A stretch of DNA of 60,000 nt, taken from the NCBI GenBank assembly GCA_015680685.1, contig MNCI01005181.1, positions 129,846-189,845 on the forward strand, given 5' to 3'. Position 1 is the stretch's first letter, and each line of letters opens with the position of its first letter. Made by a program: the position numbers and the translations under genes. The notes under the pieces were generated by a model. That model saw only the letters and a program-made list of their open reading frames with translations. It was not told the DNA's origin and did not search any database. The DNA is from Gnetum montanum. Taxonomy: Eukaryota > Streptophyta > Gnetopsida > Gnetales > Gnetaceae. Shown here one piece after another: positions 24,792-36,384 of the stretch.

Positions 24792-26043
24792 TGATGATCA
24801 AGAATTGAGAAGGGTGTTTAAATAAGTTCACCAAAATGAAATTGCACCAACCACAAAAACACACCAAATTTTACATGGTTTACCAACTTGGGTATCTCCA
24901 CATTTAGAGGGTAGAATATATGCTTACCTCTAGACTTTTTTTCTTCAAAAATATGCTTTAGAGGACACCAAAACCTTTACTAGATTTGAGCTCCACTATG
25001 GAGAGTTTCATTATTGTGAAATATCTAAACCCTGCAAGGTCCCAACAAGCTCAAAATGTGGTTTGAAGGGCATCACATCCTATACAAGCTATAATCTCTA
25101 CTCTAGAGTGTTTTGTTGCTATGAAACCACTCAACCCCACAAGGTCCCAACAAGCTCAGAATGTGGTTTCAAGGATCCAATAACCTTTACAAAATTAAGC
25201 TCTGCTCTAGAGTGTTTCGATGCTACAAAACCTCTCAATCCCATAGGATCCTAACAAACTCAATATAGATGTATTATCACAAGAAGCACATCAACCCTAC
25301 AAGGTAACAAGAAAGAATGTAACTAAACTTATAAGACCTTGGCATTAAGGCTCAATACAATTAACATACAACCAAGTAAATGATTTGACAATGTTGGACA
25401 AGATTACAAGAGGATAGATATGATAATGATAGCTTTGATGTTGACAATGCTTGCACAATTCCCAAGATTTTGGAGTCTACTTATGGCCTCAAAGCTTCCA
25501 AAAACACCTCAAGATTCATGAAATATCTATTCAATTGTTAATGTAGAAATCTCCTTTGAGATTGTGACATCTTTCTATGTTTAGATTCAACTTTGGGGAG
25601 ACATCTTCTTTTAGAATGGGACATATTTGGGGAGTTGTCTCTAGAGAGACATATTCTTTCCAAAGGATATGTCTCCTATTTTTTGGAGATGTCTTCCTAT
25701 GATTAACTTCCTCTCAGCCAAGATGTCTTTTGTTCCTCTAAGAAGTCTTCTCAACTTTTGATCTCTAGTTTCCAAGGCATTCTCTTGTTAATTTAGCTTC
25801 CTATCAATCCCTATAGCATCTTCATTTAGCTTGTAGTCTTCATGATTTCCCATGCTCTTACTTTACATTTGTAGTCTTCATAATGATATCTCTATGTAGA
25901 TCTCATGACATCTCAACATAGGTCTCATTTTCAAACTCAACTCTTGTTCTGAACTCATTGGTCATTGATGGCCTTGCTAGACTACAAACACACTTCCATA
26001 TGCTCAATGTTCCTTAAGGTTTTGACATCCCAAAAGGTCAAAA
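24792..26043 (-). mobile_element. Copia 5' LTR
   Basis: Plus-strand start TGATGATCAAG; the end corresponds to AGGTCAACA in the partner but reads AGGTCAAAA here. It has the same internal repeats as the partner and a different 3' third with local repeats around GGAGACAT (about 25,600-25,690). Confidence 0.8.
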
Positions 26044-26066
26044 AAAGCCATTAAGATTACCTTGTA
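26044..26066 (-). repeat. Duplication and end of old copia arm
   Basis: AAAGC is the second target duplication. The next bases (CATTAAGATTACCTTG) align with CACTAAAATCACCTTG at 29,089-29,105, showing that the arm which started at 12,609 continues here. Confidence 0.5.
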
Positions 26067-26466
26067 GATGGACACAAATATAGCCTCATTCCAAAAGGAG
26101 TTAGGAATATTTGCATGCTAAGGAAGACATATACTTATCTTTTGAATGATCATTTTTCCTCCTAAAAACACCATTTATTTAAGATTTATGACCAAAAATT
26201 ACTTATTTACAAATGTCACAATTTTATTGAAAAGCATCAAATTCATGACTTAAAAACTCACCTCCTCTATCACTTATAGTTCTTTCTTTATAAGCAAATC
26301 TATTTTCAACCAATTTCTTAAAAATATGAAATGCCCCAAATACTTCATCTATTGCATGAAAAATATAAGTCCAAGTATATCTTGATAAATCATCAATAAT
26401 AACAAGAAAATATATACCTCTACCATTAGAAACTATGGTCATTATACCTATTAATTCCATGCGCAT
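26067..26466 (-). pseudogene. Copia integrase core remnant
   Basis: The minus-strand frame 26,466-26,224 carries the copia integrase core: YFLVIIDDLSRYTW with the first catalytic Asp pair, then DEVFGAF, and SDRGGEFLSHEF with the second Asp and the start of the acidic motif. The glutamate-containing end of the core lies past the frame end. Further along (26,160-26,067), out of frame, an FWNEAIF-like block belongs to the same domain and runs straight into the LTR-like arm. Reverse transcriptase and RNase H are missing, most simply by deletion. The strand fits the pre-integrase block next to it. Confidence 0.7.
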
Positions 26467-26721
26467 AAACTCTAGGAACTTTATCCCCCTTTCAATATGG
26501 CTTTAATGAACAAGAATCTTTTTCTTGCCTAACAAGAATCTATTACAAACTTCTTGTAGAAATTTTGAAAACTTCAAGCCAATAATGACCTAATCCTTCA
26601 TGATCATTTAGAGATTTATGTAAAAGACATGTTCAAACCTCTAATGATAAAGCCTAGTAGCATCAACCCTTATTGAATTTGATTCTTCTTCTCTTAAATG
26701 TATAGCTCCAAGATATTAGAT

Positions 26722-26991
26722 CTATCTTTCCATCATGGTAAATTTGGTAGTTATGTCATACACATTTAAAATAATATATTCATTATTTTTAAACACAACT
26801 CTATTACCCCTCTTATACATTTTATTAATAAATGACAAGAAGTTTGATAAGTGAGGGGCATAAAAAATATCATGCACAAGAATAACAATGCCATCTTCAA
26901 GTGTAATGAGGCATATACCTCCACCTTTAATTTTAGAAAATATCCCATCCGCAACTTTAATGGACCTAAGATTAGAATACAACATGATCAA
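26722..26991 (-). pseudogene. Copia pre-integrase domain remnant
   Basis: An 89-codon frame reads like the end of a copia protease and the GAG-pre-integrase region: a KGGG...LEDG block, then DIFYAPHLSNFLS and VVFKNN. In intact elements this part is followed by the zinc-binding start of integrase, which has decayed here. It is colinear with the integrase at 26,466. Confidence 0.6.
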
Positions 26992-26999
26992 TAAACCAT

Positions 27000-28693
27000 T
27001 CTTTGTTTAGGGTTATGTAGTTAGAATAACCACTATCGTTAATCTAGGTGTTAGAATTGATTTTTTTGGAAGTAAAGAATGCAACAAAATTTGCTTTGTA
27101 CCTTTAGTGGCTACTTTATCTTTGTCTTAGTCTTGAGTAGAAGACTTATCTTGTGCTTGTGAGTGCTCTTGAATGACATTTTTTTGAGTTTCATGTTTAC
27201 TCTAAAATTTATCTTCAATGTGCTCTCTTATATTATAAAACATTTAAAAGAAATGATCTTTATTTTGGAATTTTAATATTCCTATTCCTCTTTCAAATCT
27301 ATATCTTCATCTACCATTGTTGGATTTCTAGACATTTTAAGCCTACATAGTATTTACATCATTTTGTAATGCATTCCTTCCTCTACTTGTACCTCTTATA
27401 CATTAACCTCTACCTCTTTGAAACTTTTAGGCTACATATGAATTATCATTTTATAAGTTTGAGGTTTTCAAATCTTCAATGGCTTTAAGATAAGATACTA
27501 ATTCATCCATGATGTAAGTGGATAGTTCTTTTGTTTAGACTATGGTCATCATAATATCTTGATATCTAAAGTCATCATACAATACTTAAATGATCTTTTG
27601 GACTTTTCTATGTATGGAATAATCCCATTTATATACATTCAAATTTCTTAAAATGATGAATATCCTATTAAGAAAATGTTCAATAAAGTCAATCATTTTC
27701 ATCTTAAGGTTAACAAACTCACTCCTTAACTTCAGCTTCTTAAGTTAGTTCATCATCTATCCTTGGAATTCTTCTTGCAATGCCTTTGATCATTACTTTG
27801 ATGTCCCATTCATAAGAATATTGGGTCTAATAAATTTAAAAACATATGTATAAATAATAATTTTTCCAAGACATTATCACTTAACAAATTTTCTTCCTTG
27901 TTATTCTAAAATGTAAACCATTGAAAATAAGGCTAAATTAGAAATTTTCTTCTTTGTCATTCTAAAACTTCTATTACTCTAATATTACTATTAAATTTTC
28001 ACAATGAAATAAGGTCCTCAAGCTTATATTTTCCTTAAAATTTTAGTCTAAAAGTCATAAAAAATTGGAGTATGGGTAGTACCACAAGTTAGGATCAATC
28101 ATGTTGTCATATCATGAGTTACGATATTTGACCATGAGTAATGATAAGATCATGTTGCTATTCCATAGCTTGTGATCTTGAAAAATACATACTCTAAAAA
28201 TTAAAAATCTATCACAAGATGTGATCATTTTATTATAACCATTCTAAACCTTTTGTACTTTAAATTGATAGTCAAGGATCAACCACAAGTCATAATGACT
28301 AAAAATAATAAACCACAAGATAACCACAAGTCATTGTCTACAAAATCTCTAAGCACAAGGTAACCATGAGTTAGGTTCTATAAAAACTTCTTAGATGAGC
28401 TTACCATATGTTATGATAGCATCATTCTCTTCATACATGTCATGGTATTGTAGAAAAACCATATAATGATGTAAATGAGATATTTCAACTTGAAGCTAGG
28501 CATATATTTGAACTTTAACCTTGATAATAGACATAAAAATATAAAATATGGTCTCTAAATATGAAAATGAAGGTTTTAATTATACTAAAACATAAAAATA
28601 CTTCATCAAATAATTAAAATAATCTAAACTTGTTTCAAACACTTAGAAAGATCTAAAAGAATTGAGAAACTAAAATATTTGAAATCATTGAAG
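27000..28693 (-). pseudogene. Decayed copia gag region
   Basis: Short coding-like blocks with many stops lie on the minus strand. At 27,520-27,440 a block reads MDELVSYLKAIEDLKT, followed by Arg/Gly-rich and Asn-rich pieces, and at about 27,260-27,210 a degraded knuckle-like block (FYNIREHIEDK). The order fits a copia gag upstream of the pre-integrase block. Above 27,900 nothing is recognisable. Confidence 0.4.
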
Positions 28694-29100
28694 TGTGAGG
28701 ACTTATGAGAATATTAGAACAACTAAGAGAATGAGATTTAATTGAGTGAATGTGAGCTTAATAAGAGAGTGAGAGCTAAAGTGTGAGAATGAAAATTAAG
28801 GTATGAGAATGTGAGTACCTATGTGGATCATCAATATTATTAGAATTCCACTGTAAGAATGAGAGAAAGGAAAATGAGCAAAGTACTTACGTAAACCTTA
28901 ATACAATAATGAAGAATGAACATATAAAAAATTTTAGAAAAAAAATGTATGTCTCTTAGTTTCATCAATAAGAATGAAGTAAAAATTTATATTAGCTTGA
29001 GAGAGTAGATAATAAAGTTTGCTACTCCACTTACAATTAAATCTCATGAATGAGCACTCAACCTCTCATTAAATGAATGATCATAATGACACTAAAATCA
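28694..29100 (-). mobile_element. Old copia LTR-like arm, right
   Basis: A diverged direct copy of 12,609-12,995 plus 26,049-26,059, on the outer side of the gag remnant. Ends TGTGAGG and AAATCA are compatible with TG...CA. It lacks the younger copia insertion and therefore shows the empty site at about 29,083-29,090. Confidence 0.5.
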
Positions 29101-30643
29101 CCTTGGAGCATCTTCTTCACAAAGTTTTTAACACATCAAGACAATAATAACACTAAAAATCTATTAATTTTCTCTTTTACACTTATGTGCATATTATTTT
29201 TTGTAATGTATTTATGTACACATAACTCCTAAACAACATGAACCACAAGATACATATCATCAAATAATAGCTTCTAACTAAGACATCATATGAGACACTT
29301 GTTGTTGCATCCTTAAAATTAACCATAGATAAATTTATAAAATCACTTAAGAGACATGATTAAAATTCTTAGAAATCCATATATTCCATATGAAAAACTT
29401 AAAATCCAAAACTGATATCATTGGAAAACCTTAAATCACCAATTGTGAAACCTTATAATTCAATAAGCACTTAAATAACAATAAAGGATACGTAACATAA
29501 AAAACTTCATACAATGTTGTGCTGACATCATAAATATAAATCCTTAAGATACAAGTTACTAGAGATATATAAGATAACCACATGATTCATTTACAAATCC
29601 ATAACATCACTCTAAAATACAATAATGCTTGAATTCTTTATTTGGAAAACACCTTAATCATTAATGCTCCTATAGCACACTATGATCTAGCATCTACAAT
29701 GTCACCAAGACGCTCCATCTAAGCCTACTAACTAAGATCTGGATGAGACATATATAGTAAGGATTAGAACATCTTCATAGTAAATAAAATCACCTTAGTG
29801 CCACCTAGAACAAGTTGGAAGGTAGAGCCCATAATTCAAAACTTACTATTAAATCTAGTAATAATTACCAATTAACTAAACTATTAATTAATAACATTAA
29901 CATATCCATTAACCAAAAAAAATTAATATTACCATTAATGCCTACCATTAACCCATGATTTGTTCCTAGGCTCTTGTGCTATATCCATGAGGTTTTCAAC
30001 ATTAGACATTTGGAATAACTATAAAACTAATACTAACTTAACTAGCTACCAAGGAATGTTTTGTATAGTATCTCAACTATTTAGGTCAATCTTCATGAAA
30101 GACAAGAACAACTATTGGGCAGATTCCTTATGCATGTCCAAATAAACTATTATGTTATGTTTTGACTAGTATTATGCCTATAGTTACCTTAGGTCCTATC
30201 TTCGTACTACCATCCTACATAAGATATGTTACTGATTAAAATGTCACTAGATGATAAATTAGCCATTTATCAATTCCAATGCAACCTAGATGACTAACTA
30301 GCCATAACCATACCAATTGCCTTATTACAAATCATGTTGTTAATGATCCCTATTGATACTAAGTATAATGTGCTAGGTTGAAGAAAAAATCAATCAAAAG
30401 ATCAATTAGCCAACATTAATAGACTATTCACCATTATTGAATCCTACTAATAGTATTTATAATGCTTCTATATTAATGATTCATCATCAAAGCTAATCTG
30501 GATGACCAACCATCCAATATCAATAGTTTGAACATTTTGTCCCTAACTTTCAACGTATCAAACATGCTCATACATGTCCAAAATGTCTACTTGCCACTAT
30601 TAAGCAAAGGTACCATTTTCATCAAATGTTGTCATCATTGCTA
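29101..30643. other. AT-rich unassigned DNA
   Basis: I found no coding, RNA or mobile-element signal that I can support in this stretch. Confidence 0.5.
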
Positions 30644-31208
30644 TGACATCCCATTCTTAGATGTCATAAAAAACAACAAATATACTTTATATTATACATT
30701 ATGTGTAAGAAGAAAATATACCAAATGTCAAATATATGTAACATTTGACATTATGTGTAAATGAAATAATAGAGAAAGTACAAAAGAGAAAAAAAGATTG
30801 CTTCATTAATATGGAATAGAGTATCTGGATCATGCTTTGAGAGTATTCCTTGGGTTTTTCTTCCTTTGGCATCTATCCCTTAGAGGCAATCTAGCATTGT
30901 CATCATGATTTGGCCTTTAACCAGCTAGAAGGGATGGCCAATCCACTTCTTTTCCTGCTTCACCTAGCTTCCATGACATGCATTTTTAGGCTTTTCCACT
31001 ACATGCTTGACACAACCTCTAAGCCTAGATATAAATGCCTTAGTTCAAAACCCTAAATGTTACCTCAAAAGACACATCTATTATTACAACATGCTCTTTT
31101 GGATCTTAATTACAACTACCCTTTCAAGTCTTCTTCCAATAACAATAACACTTGTTATGAAGAGGTACCATCTTTGTTATGTAGTAGCATCATTTGGAAA
31201 TGGGGACA
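30644..31208 (-). mobile_element. 3' LTR of CCR4-carrying element
   Basis: A 565-bp LTR that matches the right LTR from TGACATCCCATTC to GGAAATGGGGACA. It keeps the site AAGCCTAGATATAAATG near 31,018-31,034, which corresponds to the place where the gypsy element entered the partner LTR. Confidence 0.7.
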
Positions 31209-31683
31209 TGATAATCTACCCTCCTTACATTTTTTTCATGCTTGAATGAGTCCAAGTTCACTCTGTTTTTCTAGCTTAAGTACTTCTATTATGCTCCTAT
31301 GCTCCAATATTTTAATTTCTCCTATGAACTTGAAGTTGTTTCTTGCTTATTCTACAAAAAAAATATATGTGAGAAGAATTTATATATAAGCCTTAAATAT
31401 TATTTTATTAATACTTAACAGATTTTCTAAGATAATGTTAAGAGATAAATGAAAGATCTACCAACCACCAATCACCAGTCTAGCTAGGGTCACACAAAGT
31501 GAAACTCGTATTTGGTTACTCAACGAAGGTAGGGAAAATCTTTTATTTCAAACTTTCATTACCTTATATATTTTTACTTTTCTAATTGAAATATAAATTA
31601 AAAAATGAAGAAAATTATAAATAAAAGTAAGTGTAAGATACTTCCTAATCTTTATCAACCTTATGAACTAATGGAAATAATTA
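31209..31683. other. Interior DNA without genes
   Basis: Purine-rich tract next to the LTR on the minus strand, then AT-rich DNA without recognised features up to the CCR4-like pseudogene. Confidence 0.45.
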
Positions 31684-32752
31684 TAATTCTTCCATAAGTG
31701 GTATATGATTAGATGGTCTTGTTCAAGATGGTAATGCTTGATCTTGATTCTTCTCCACTTATTCTTTAGAAATTAACTCTAGTAATTTGATAACTTGCAA
31801 GAATTATATATTGTACCAAATATAATCTAAAGTCTCAATGAAGAATGTTGTTGACCCATCCTTATTAATCATAGTAGAGTAATTGGTAAATTGTGATTCT
31901 TAATGAGAGCTATCCATGAGCATCATCTATTCCTAAATTCTAGAATATGATTTATCTACTAAACATTCAAAGTAAGCAGAATATGCATTGGACAATGGAA
32001 TTGCATGTTGAATTAATGGAAACATCTTTTCAAATTAGGTTCATCTTCAAAGGATTCCTTTACACAATCATATTTCAAGAATTGTTGAACACTACTTCCA
32101 AACTTTGCATTGAAGTCTCCATAAAAAATAAATGGAACTAGATTAGTATAGCTTGAGAATAAATTATTCTTCAAACTTTCTTGTATTTTTTTTAATAAAG
32201 TATGCTTCTTGACATAGCCTAACATCTGAACATGTTGGTTTGGAAATTAAATGTGTTAATCATGCATACACATCTTCTTGATAACTAGACTTTTAGAATC
32301 ACTACCAAGGCTATGTGATTTTCTTGAAATCTTGATTGTTCTTTCTTTTCCATCACTTGAAGTTCTAGAATTTCAAAAATCATATTTTCTAAACTCCATT
32401 CAAATCTTTGTACTAATTCAAGCTTAGCTTCTTTATAAAAGATCATGCAATCATGCATGTTGTGATTTCTGTGATTTGCTAATTTGTATGGCTCAAAATA
32501 AGAACTTTCATAAGAACCTTTTTGCTTATAAATACCTCTATATCCCATCTTTTCCAAATCTAGTTGGAATTGATATAGAAATTCTCATGGAAATACTTCT
32601 TGTAGGCATAAAACATTAGCATTCAAATCTTTTAATTCTACTAAGATGTGTGGATGTCAATATCTGTGCCAATTCAAGGCCCATGATGGACATAGTAGAT
32701 GTTGTTTCTCACTCACTAGGGATCTTACAAGCACGTTGTATGTTGTAATTTT
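31684..32752 (-). pseudogene. CCR4-like deadenylase, intronless pseudogene
   Basis: The minus strand encodes, almost end to end, the nuclease domain of a plant CCR4-type poly(A) deadenylase (endonuclease/exonuclease/phosphatase fold). Blocks in order: YNVLVRSLV, CPSWALNW, NANVLCLQEV with the metal-binding Glu (codon 32,597-32,599), EKMGYRGIYKQK, a DCMIFYK block, a charged stretch with ENHIALVVIL, CVCMINT, the catalytic GDFN (32,109-32,120), IPLSNAYSAYF, an ETLDYIWY block and a final LPS...SNHIPL block where SDH has become SNH. The span, about 356 codons, matches a full domain without introns, so a spliced RNA was copied. Frameshifts near 32,230 and 32,020 and at least eight stops break it. 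It lies sense within the LTR element. CCR4 normally shortens mRNA tails in the CCR4-NOT complex. Confidence 0.8.
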
Positions 32753-32943
32753 CTTTATCCTTCTTGGATTTTCTTCTAGATAATTTCTCTTCATGTGTAT
32801 CATACATATTGTGGAAATGAGATTATGACTCTCCATATTGTTCTACCATATGATTTGGTTGCAAGATGAATTTATATACATCTTTTTGATCATTGAGGAC
32901 CTTCTGTTTCATCAAATAATTCTCCAACTAATTCGGTAATCTT

Positions 32944-33020
32944 TAACTACATTATATAATTTTAGTAATATATAACTACATTATCTAATTTTAGTAATAT
33001 ATAATTATATTATCTTATTC
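32944..33020 (+). repeat. Three-copy AT-rich tandem repeat
   Basis: Units of about 29-30 bp of the form TAACTACATTAT...TTTTAGTAATATA; the third copy is diverged. Confidence 0.6.
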
Positions 33021-33191
33021 TTAATGGCCTTTCTACCCTCCTTAAAAACACTAACTCTAGTAGTGTAACTAATAACATGTCATAGGAGTCCTAAGGCTAT
33101 CTACAAAGGTTATTTTTCCAAGAGGCATGATTAGTTATTTGTATGTTGCCAACTTTTAAGGCACAATTCCATAAAATCATCAAATTATTGG

Positions 33192-33470
33192 GTAGCCAAA
33201 TGGTAAATCTGACCTCACCATTGAGTTTAAAAGGGTGAAAAATATTGAAAATGCCTATTCATATGTAAAAAAATGAACATCATATGCTTGAGTTATGCTA
33301 AAATTAAAATTTTGAGGGTGTTGAGGCACTATATTGGGCAAGGGTGAAAACTAATTTTGGGGGTTTTATGGGATAGATTTAACTTCACCATTATGTCTAG
33401 AAGGTTAAAATCTATAGAAAAAAACTCTTCATTCTTCAAGAAAGGCTTCTAAAATTAAAAGTTATGGCTT
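33192..33470 (+). repeat. Imperfect direct repeat pair
   Basis: About 33,192-33,320 and 33,360-33,470 share GGGTA/GGGTT, ATGGTAAATCTGACCTCACC / ATAGATTTAACTTCACC, and a final AAAATTAAAA block. Both lie just upstream, on the plus strand, of the 5S-like block and may be part of the same element. Confidence 0.45.
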
Positions 33471-33489
33471 CTACAGTCTAGAACCTTTT

Positions 33490-33566
33490 GGTGCAAAAAT
33501 TGAGACATCTCAAGAGGTCACCCATCCTAGTACTACTAAAAACAAGCATGCTTAATCATAGAATTC
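33490..33566 (-). mobile_element. 5S rRNA-derived block, Cassandra-like
   Basis: On the minus strand this 77-bp block aligns with the 3' two thirds of plant 5S rRNA: GAATTC for GAACTC, TTAAGCATGCTTG for TTAAGCGTGCTTG, then the exact run AGTACTAGGATGGGTGACC, which includes the C box of the internal RNA polymerase III promoter. Similarity continues through CTC.TG.GA.GTC to a GCACC end. The first third of the gene is not recognisable. Plant Cassandra TRIM retrotransposons carry such a 5S domain in their LTRs, and some SINEs do too. A plain 5S pseudogene is also possible. No partner LTR was found in the window. Confidence 0.65.
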
Positions 33567-33769
33567 TTATTTTACATGTTGCTAATGTGTCAAATTTTTT
33601 TTATTGAAACCTTTTTTTTTTCCACATTGCTACTTTTAAAATAACATTTTAATGGATGGAAATTGAATTCTCCATTAGTTGATGGAAATTTTAAAATTTT
33701 TTCCATTAGTTGACAGAAAAATTTGATTTTCCATTCATTAGATGGAAAAATTAGGAGCACCAAAATGGT

Positions 33770-33994
33770 CATTATGGACGATGCCGCCAATGTCCAAGGG
33801 ATGCTAGAATGGGCCATTATGGATGATGCCATTAGTGCCTACAAAGCACTGAAACAAGCCATTATGGATGATGTGTTCCAATGCCCATGGAGCACCAAAA
33901 TAGGCTATTATGGATGACACCATCAATGCATATAGAGTGCTGAAATAGGCTATTATTAGTGGCACTATCGATGTCTATTGGTGTGCTGAAGCAA
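33770..33994 (+). repeat. 45-bp minisatellite, five units
   Basis: Five units of 45 bp, each starting with a form of CATTATGGATGATGCC. They diverge towards the right end. As the unit is a multiple of three, the first three units read as a 15-residue repeat with IMDDA, but a stop in the fourth and the lack of any context argue against a protein. Confidence 0.7.
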
Positions 33995-35251
33995 ATATTT
34001 ATCGATAGATGTCACAATGGAAGGTAGTGTGTGGTAGTGACAAAGGCATCACATAGTGACAAAGTAATAAGTAACAACAAGAACAAGGGTTTTTAACACA
34101 GTAGGTAGCCATGACATAATGTAAGGGCCTTAGCTACTACTGGGGATAAAGATGCAGTAGTTGAGAGTAGTGACCTTGCAAATTTTGATATCAACGACAC
34201 ACAAGGGTTTCTATGGTAACAAAGATGGAGCAATGTCATAGTAGAGCAATAGGTTTCAATGGGCAAAGTAGCAACATAGTGGCTGAAGCAGCAAAGTGGT
34301 AGTGTAAAGTGTCTATGTGGTGGATTGGGACCAACATAGCCTACTATGGACTAGTGCATCCTATTGTGAGCTAATGTAGCCCTTACAAGGCTATGTGATC
34401 TTTTTGTGTTTTTTTTTAATATTTTATTATTATTTTATTCAACCTTACCTTGATGATTGATGTGGTGGTTTGGCTGATGACATAGTGGAGGTTCGATATG
34501 GATAAATAGCAATTCTAGTTTTGATTCTTGATAGTAAAATTTTGACATTATTTTTATTTTATTTTAAATTATTTTTTAAATAATAATTTAATATTATTTC
34601 ATGCATGCAAAACCATAAACTTTAAACATTGATATCTCTCAAACCATAAGTCTAATCAAGATGACATTTGTACCATTGGAATTGTCTTGATGAGTACTAT
34701 GCATTGGCTATATCCTTACAATTCAAAAATGAAGTTAAAATTTCAATATTTAAAAAGATCAAAATAGCCTATTTTTCCAAAGGACCTTACTAGGTTGATA
34801 TATGGAAGACATGATGACTTATAAATGACACTAAGCTACTTAGGATAATGTGCTTCAACAAAACAAGATCAATTTAGGTCATGGTTACTAAATTTTTTGG
34901 AGAAACTTAACAATGACCTTAATTAATTCATATCTATAGTATTAAGATGGGTAAGAGTTTCTTAGACCAATGTATCCTTGTCTTACCAACATCTCTTGCA
35001 ATTATTGAAATATTAATGTCATGTAATTAGATCTTTGTTGTAGGAATTCTGTTGGTTGATGGGATCTCTATTTTCTTTAGATGCTTGATCCACTATTCAA
35101 AAAATCAATGGAAAGGTATCTTCTAGGTTACATCTTCAAAAATATGGTGCATCCAATGATGATCAATGACTTTCCCTCTGTCATGGCTTCACGTCATTAG
35201 ATTCATGTTGTAGTCTGACCATGGTTCTGAATGGCCCTTAGGTCATGGTTT

Positions 35252-35263
35252 GCTTTGATACCA
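35252..35263 (-). other. Primer binding site
   Basis: Minus-strand TGGTATCAAAGC, four bases from the LTR start. It is one base different from the standard initiator-Met-tRNA site and fixes the orientation of the CCR4-carrying element. Confidence 0.75.
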
Positions 35264-35267
35264 ATTA

Positions 35268-35655
35268 TGACATCCCATTCTTGAATGTCATAGAAAATGT
35301 CATATATATTTTATATTATACATTATGCATAAGAAAAAAATATACCAAATGTCAAACAAATGTAACATTCAACATTATGCATAAAGGAAATAATAGAGGA
35401 AGTGCAAAAAATGAAAGAAAAGAATGGTTTATTGATATGGAATAAAGTATTTAGATCATTCTCTAAGAGTATTCTTTGGGGTTTTCTTCCTTTGGCATCT
35501 ATTCCTTAGAACCAATCCATCATTACCATCATAGTTAGGCCTATAACTAGCTAGAAGGAATGGCTAGACCACTTCCTATCCTACTTCACTTGGCTTCCAT
35601 GACTTACCTTTCTAAGCTCCACCACTCCATGCTTGGCATGACCTCTAAGCCTAGG
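35268..35655 (-). mobile_element. 5' LTR of CCR4-carrying element, left part
   Basis: This is the first 388 bp of the right-hand LTR, interrupted by the gypsy insertion after CCTAGG. It is colinear with 30,644-31,023. Confidence 0.7.
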
Positions 35656-36384
35656 TGATGAGTGGCAGGTATCCCTACACTCAACCATACGAATATGAGA
35701 GTCGCATGCATGATCTAGTCGAACTCCGCAGACTAAATGCCTACACGCCGCTTGGAACACTTGGGGTTAATTAATCATTGTCTTCCTAGGCTTTCTTGTA
35801 TGTGTCACAGTGTATGGTTAAGCAAGTTTGAGGTATATGATTTTTTTGGTATTTTATGTTTTTCTCCTATGCTAAGAGGTAAAGGGTTGAACTAACTAAC
35901 TATAACTAATGTACTAAGTCCCTAGCATCAACATCCATTCCCACTTACCGTACACACCCTGAACTATGCAACTGTGGCTACCAAATGCTAATTGTTACTG
36001 GGATTACCACATGTAATGCACGTGCTTGAAGCGGTTGTACTGAGGCACTTAACTAACCTAAGTGTGATAAGCATCCGTTCCTTGGCTAACCGTACACATC
36101 CTTGAATGCTCATAACCAAGTCGTACTTATCCCACGTTCTAAGAGTTTAGGGTGAGAGAAACTAATCGTGATGAGTAAATGATTCCTTGACTAACCGTAC
36201 ACATTTGTAAATGCTTGTAATCAAGTCGTACTCATACCGCACTAATGCAGGTAATAAATAACATGTAATAAACCTATTCCATGTACTAAAAGGTTTATCC
36301 ACAAAGCTCATCTTTATTGCCGTACATAACTTGCGTTTAGGTACAAAGCTGCTCGAATAAAAATCCATTCACTTGGGGACTCCT

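Larger units (their letters stand above)
12996..26043 (-). mobile_element. Ty1/copia-type element, gag only
   Basis: This is a minus-strand LTR element whose two LTRs (12,996-14,211 and 24,792-26,043) share long stretches. It has a perfect initiator-tRNA-type primer site beside the right LTR, a polypurine tract beside the left LTR, and near-identical 5-bp duplications. Without the nested gypsy element it would be about 6.0 kb. Only a gag remnant is recognised; I see no protease, integrase or reverse transcriptase, so it was probably non-autonomous or has lost pol by deletion. It sits in an older copia arm, whose intact counterpart at 29,083 serves as an empty-site comparison. Confidence 0.75.
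32753..35251. other. Interior of CCR4-carrying element
   Basis: No gene found. The features listed separately are a three-copy AT-rich repeat (32,944-33,020), an imperfect direct repeat of about 120 bp (33,192-33,470), a 5S-derived block and a 45-bp tandem array. The rest, 34,000-35,250, is without recognised signal. Confidence 0.5.

Noticed and set aside
33770-33994. Protein-coding repeat gene in the 45-bp array
   Set aside because: Stops appear from the fourth unit, there is no start context or neighbouring exon, and the region is repeat-rich.
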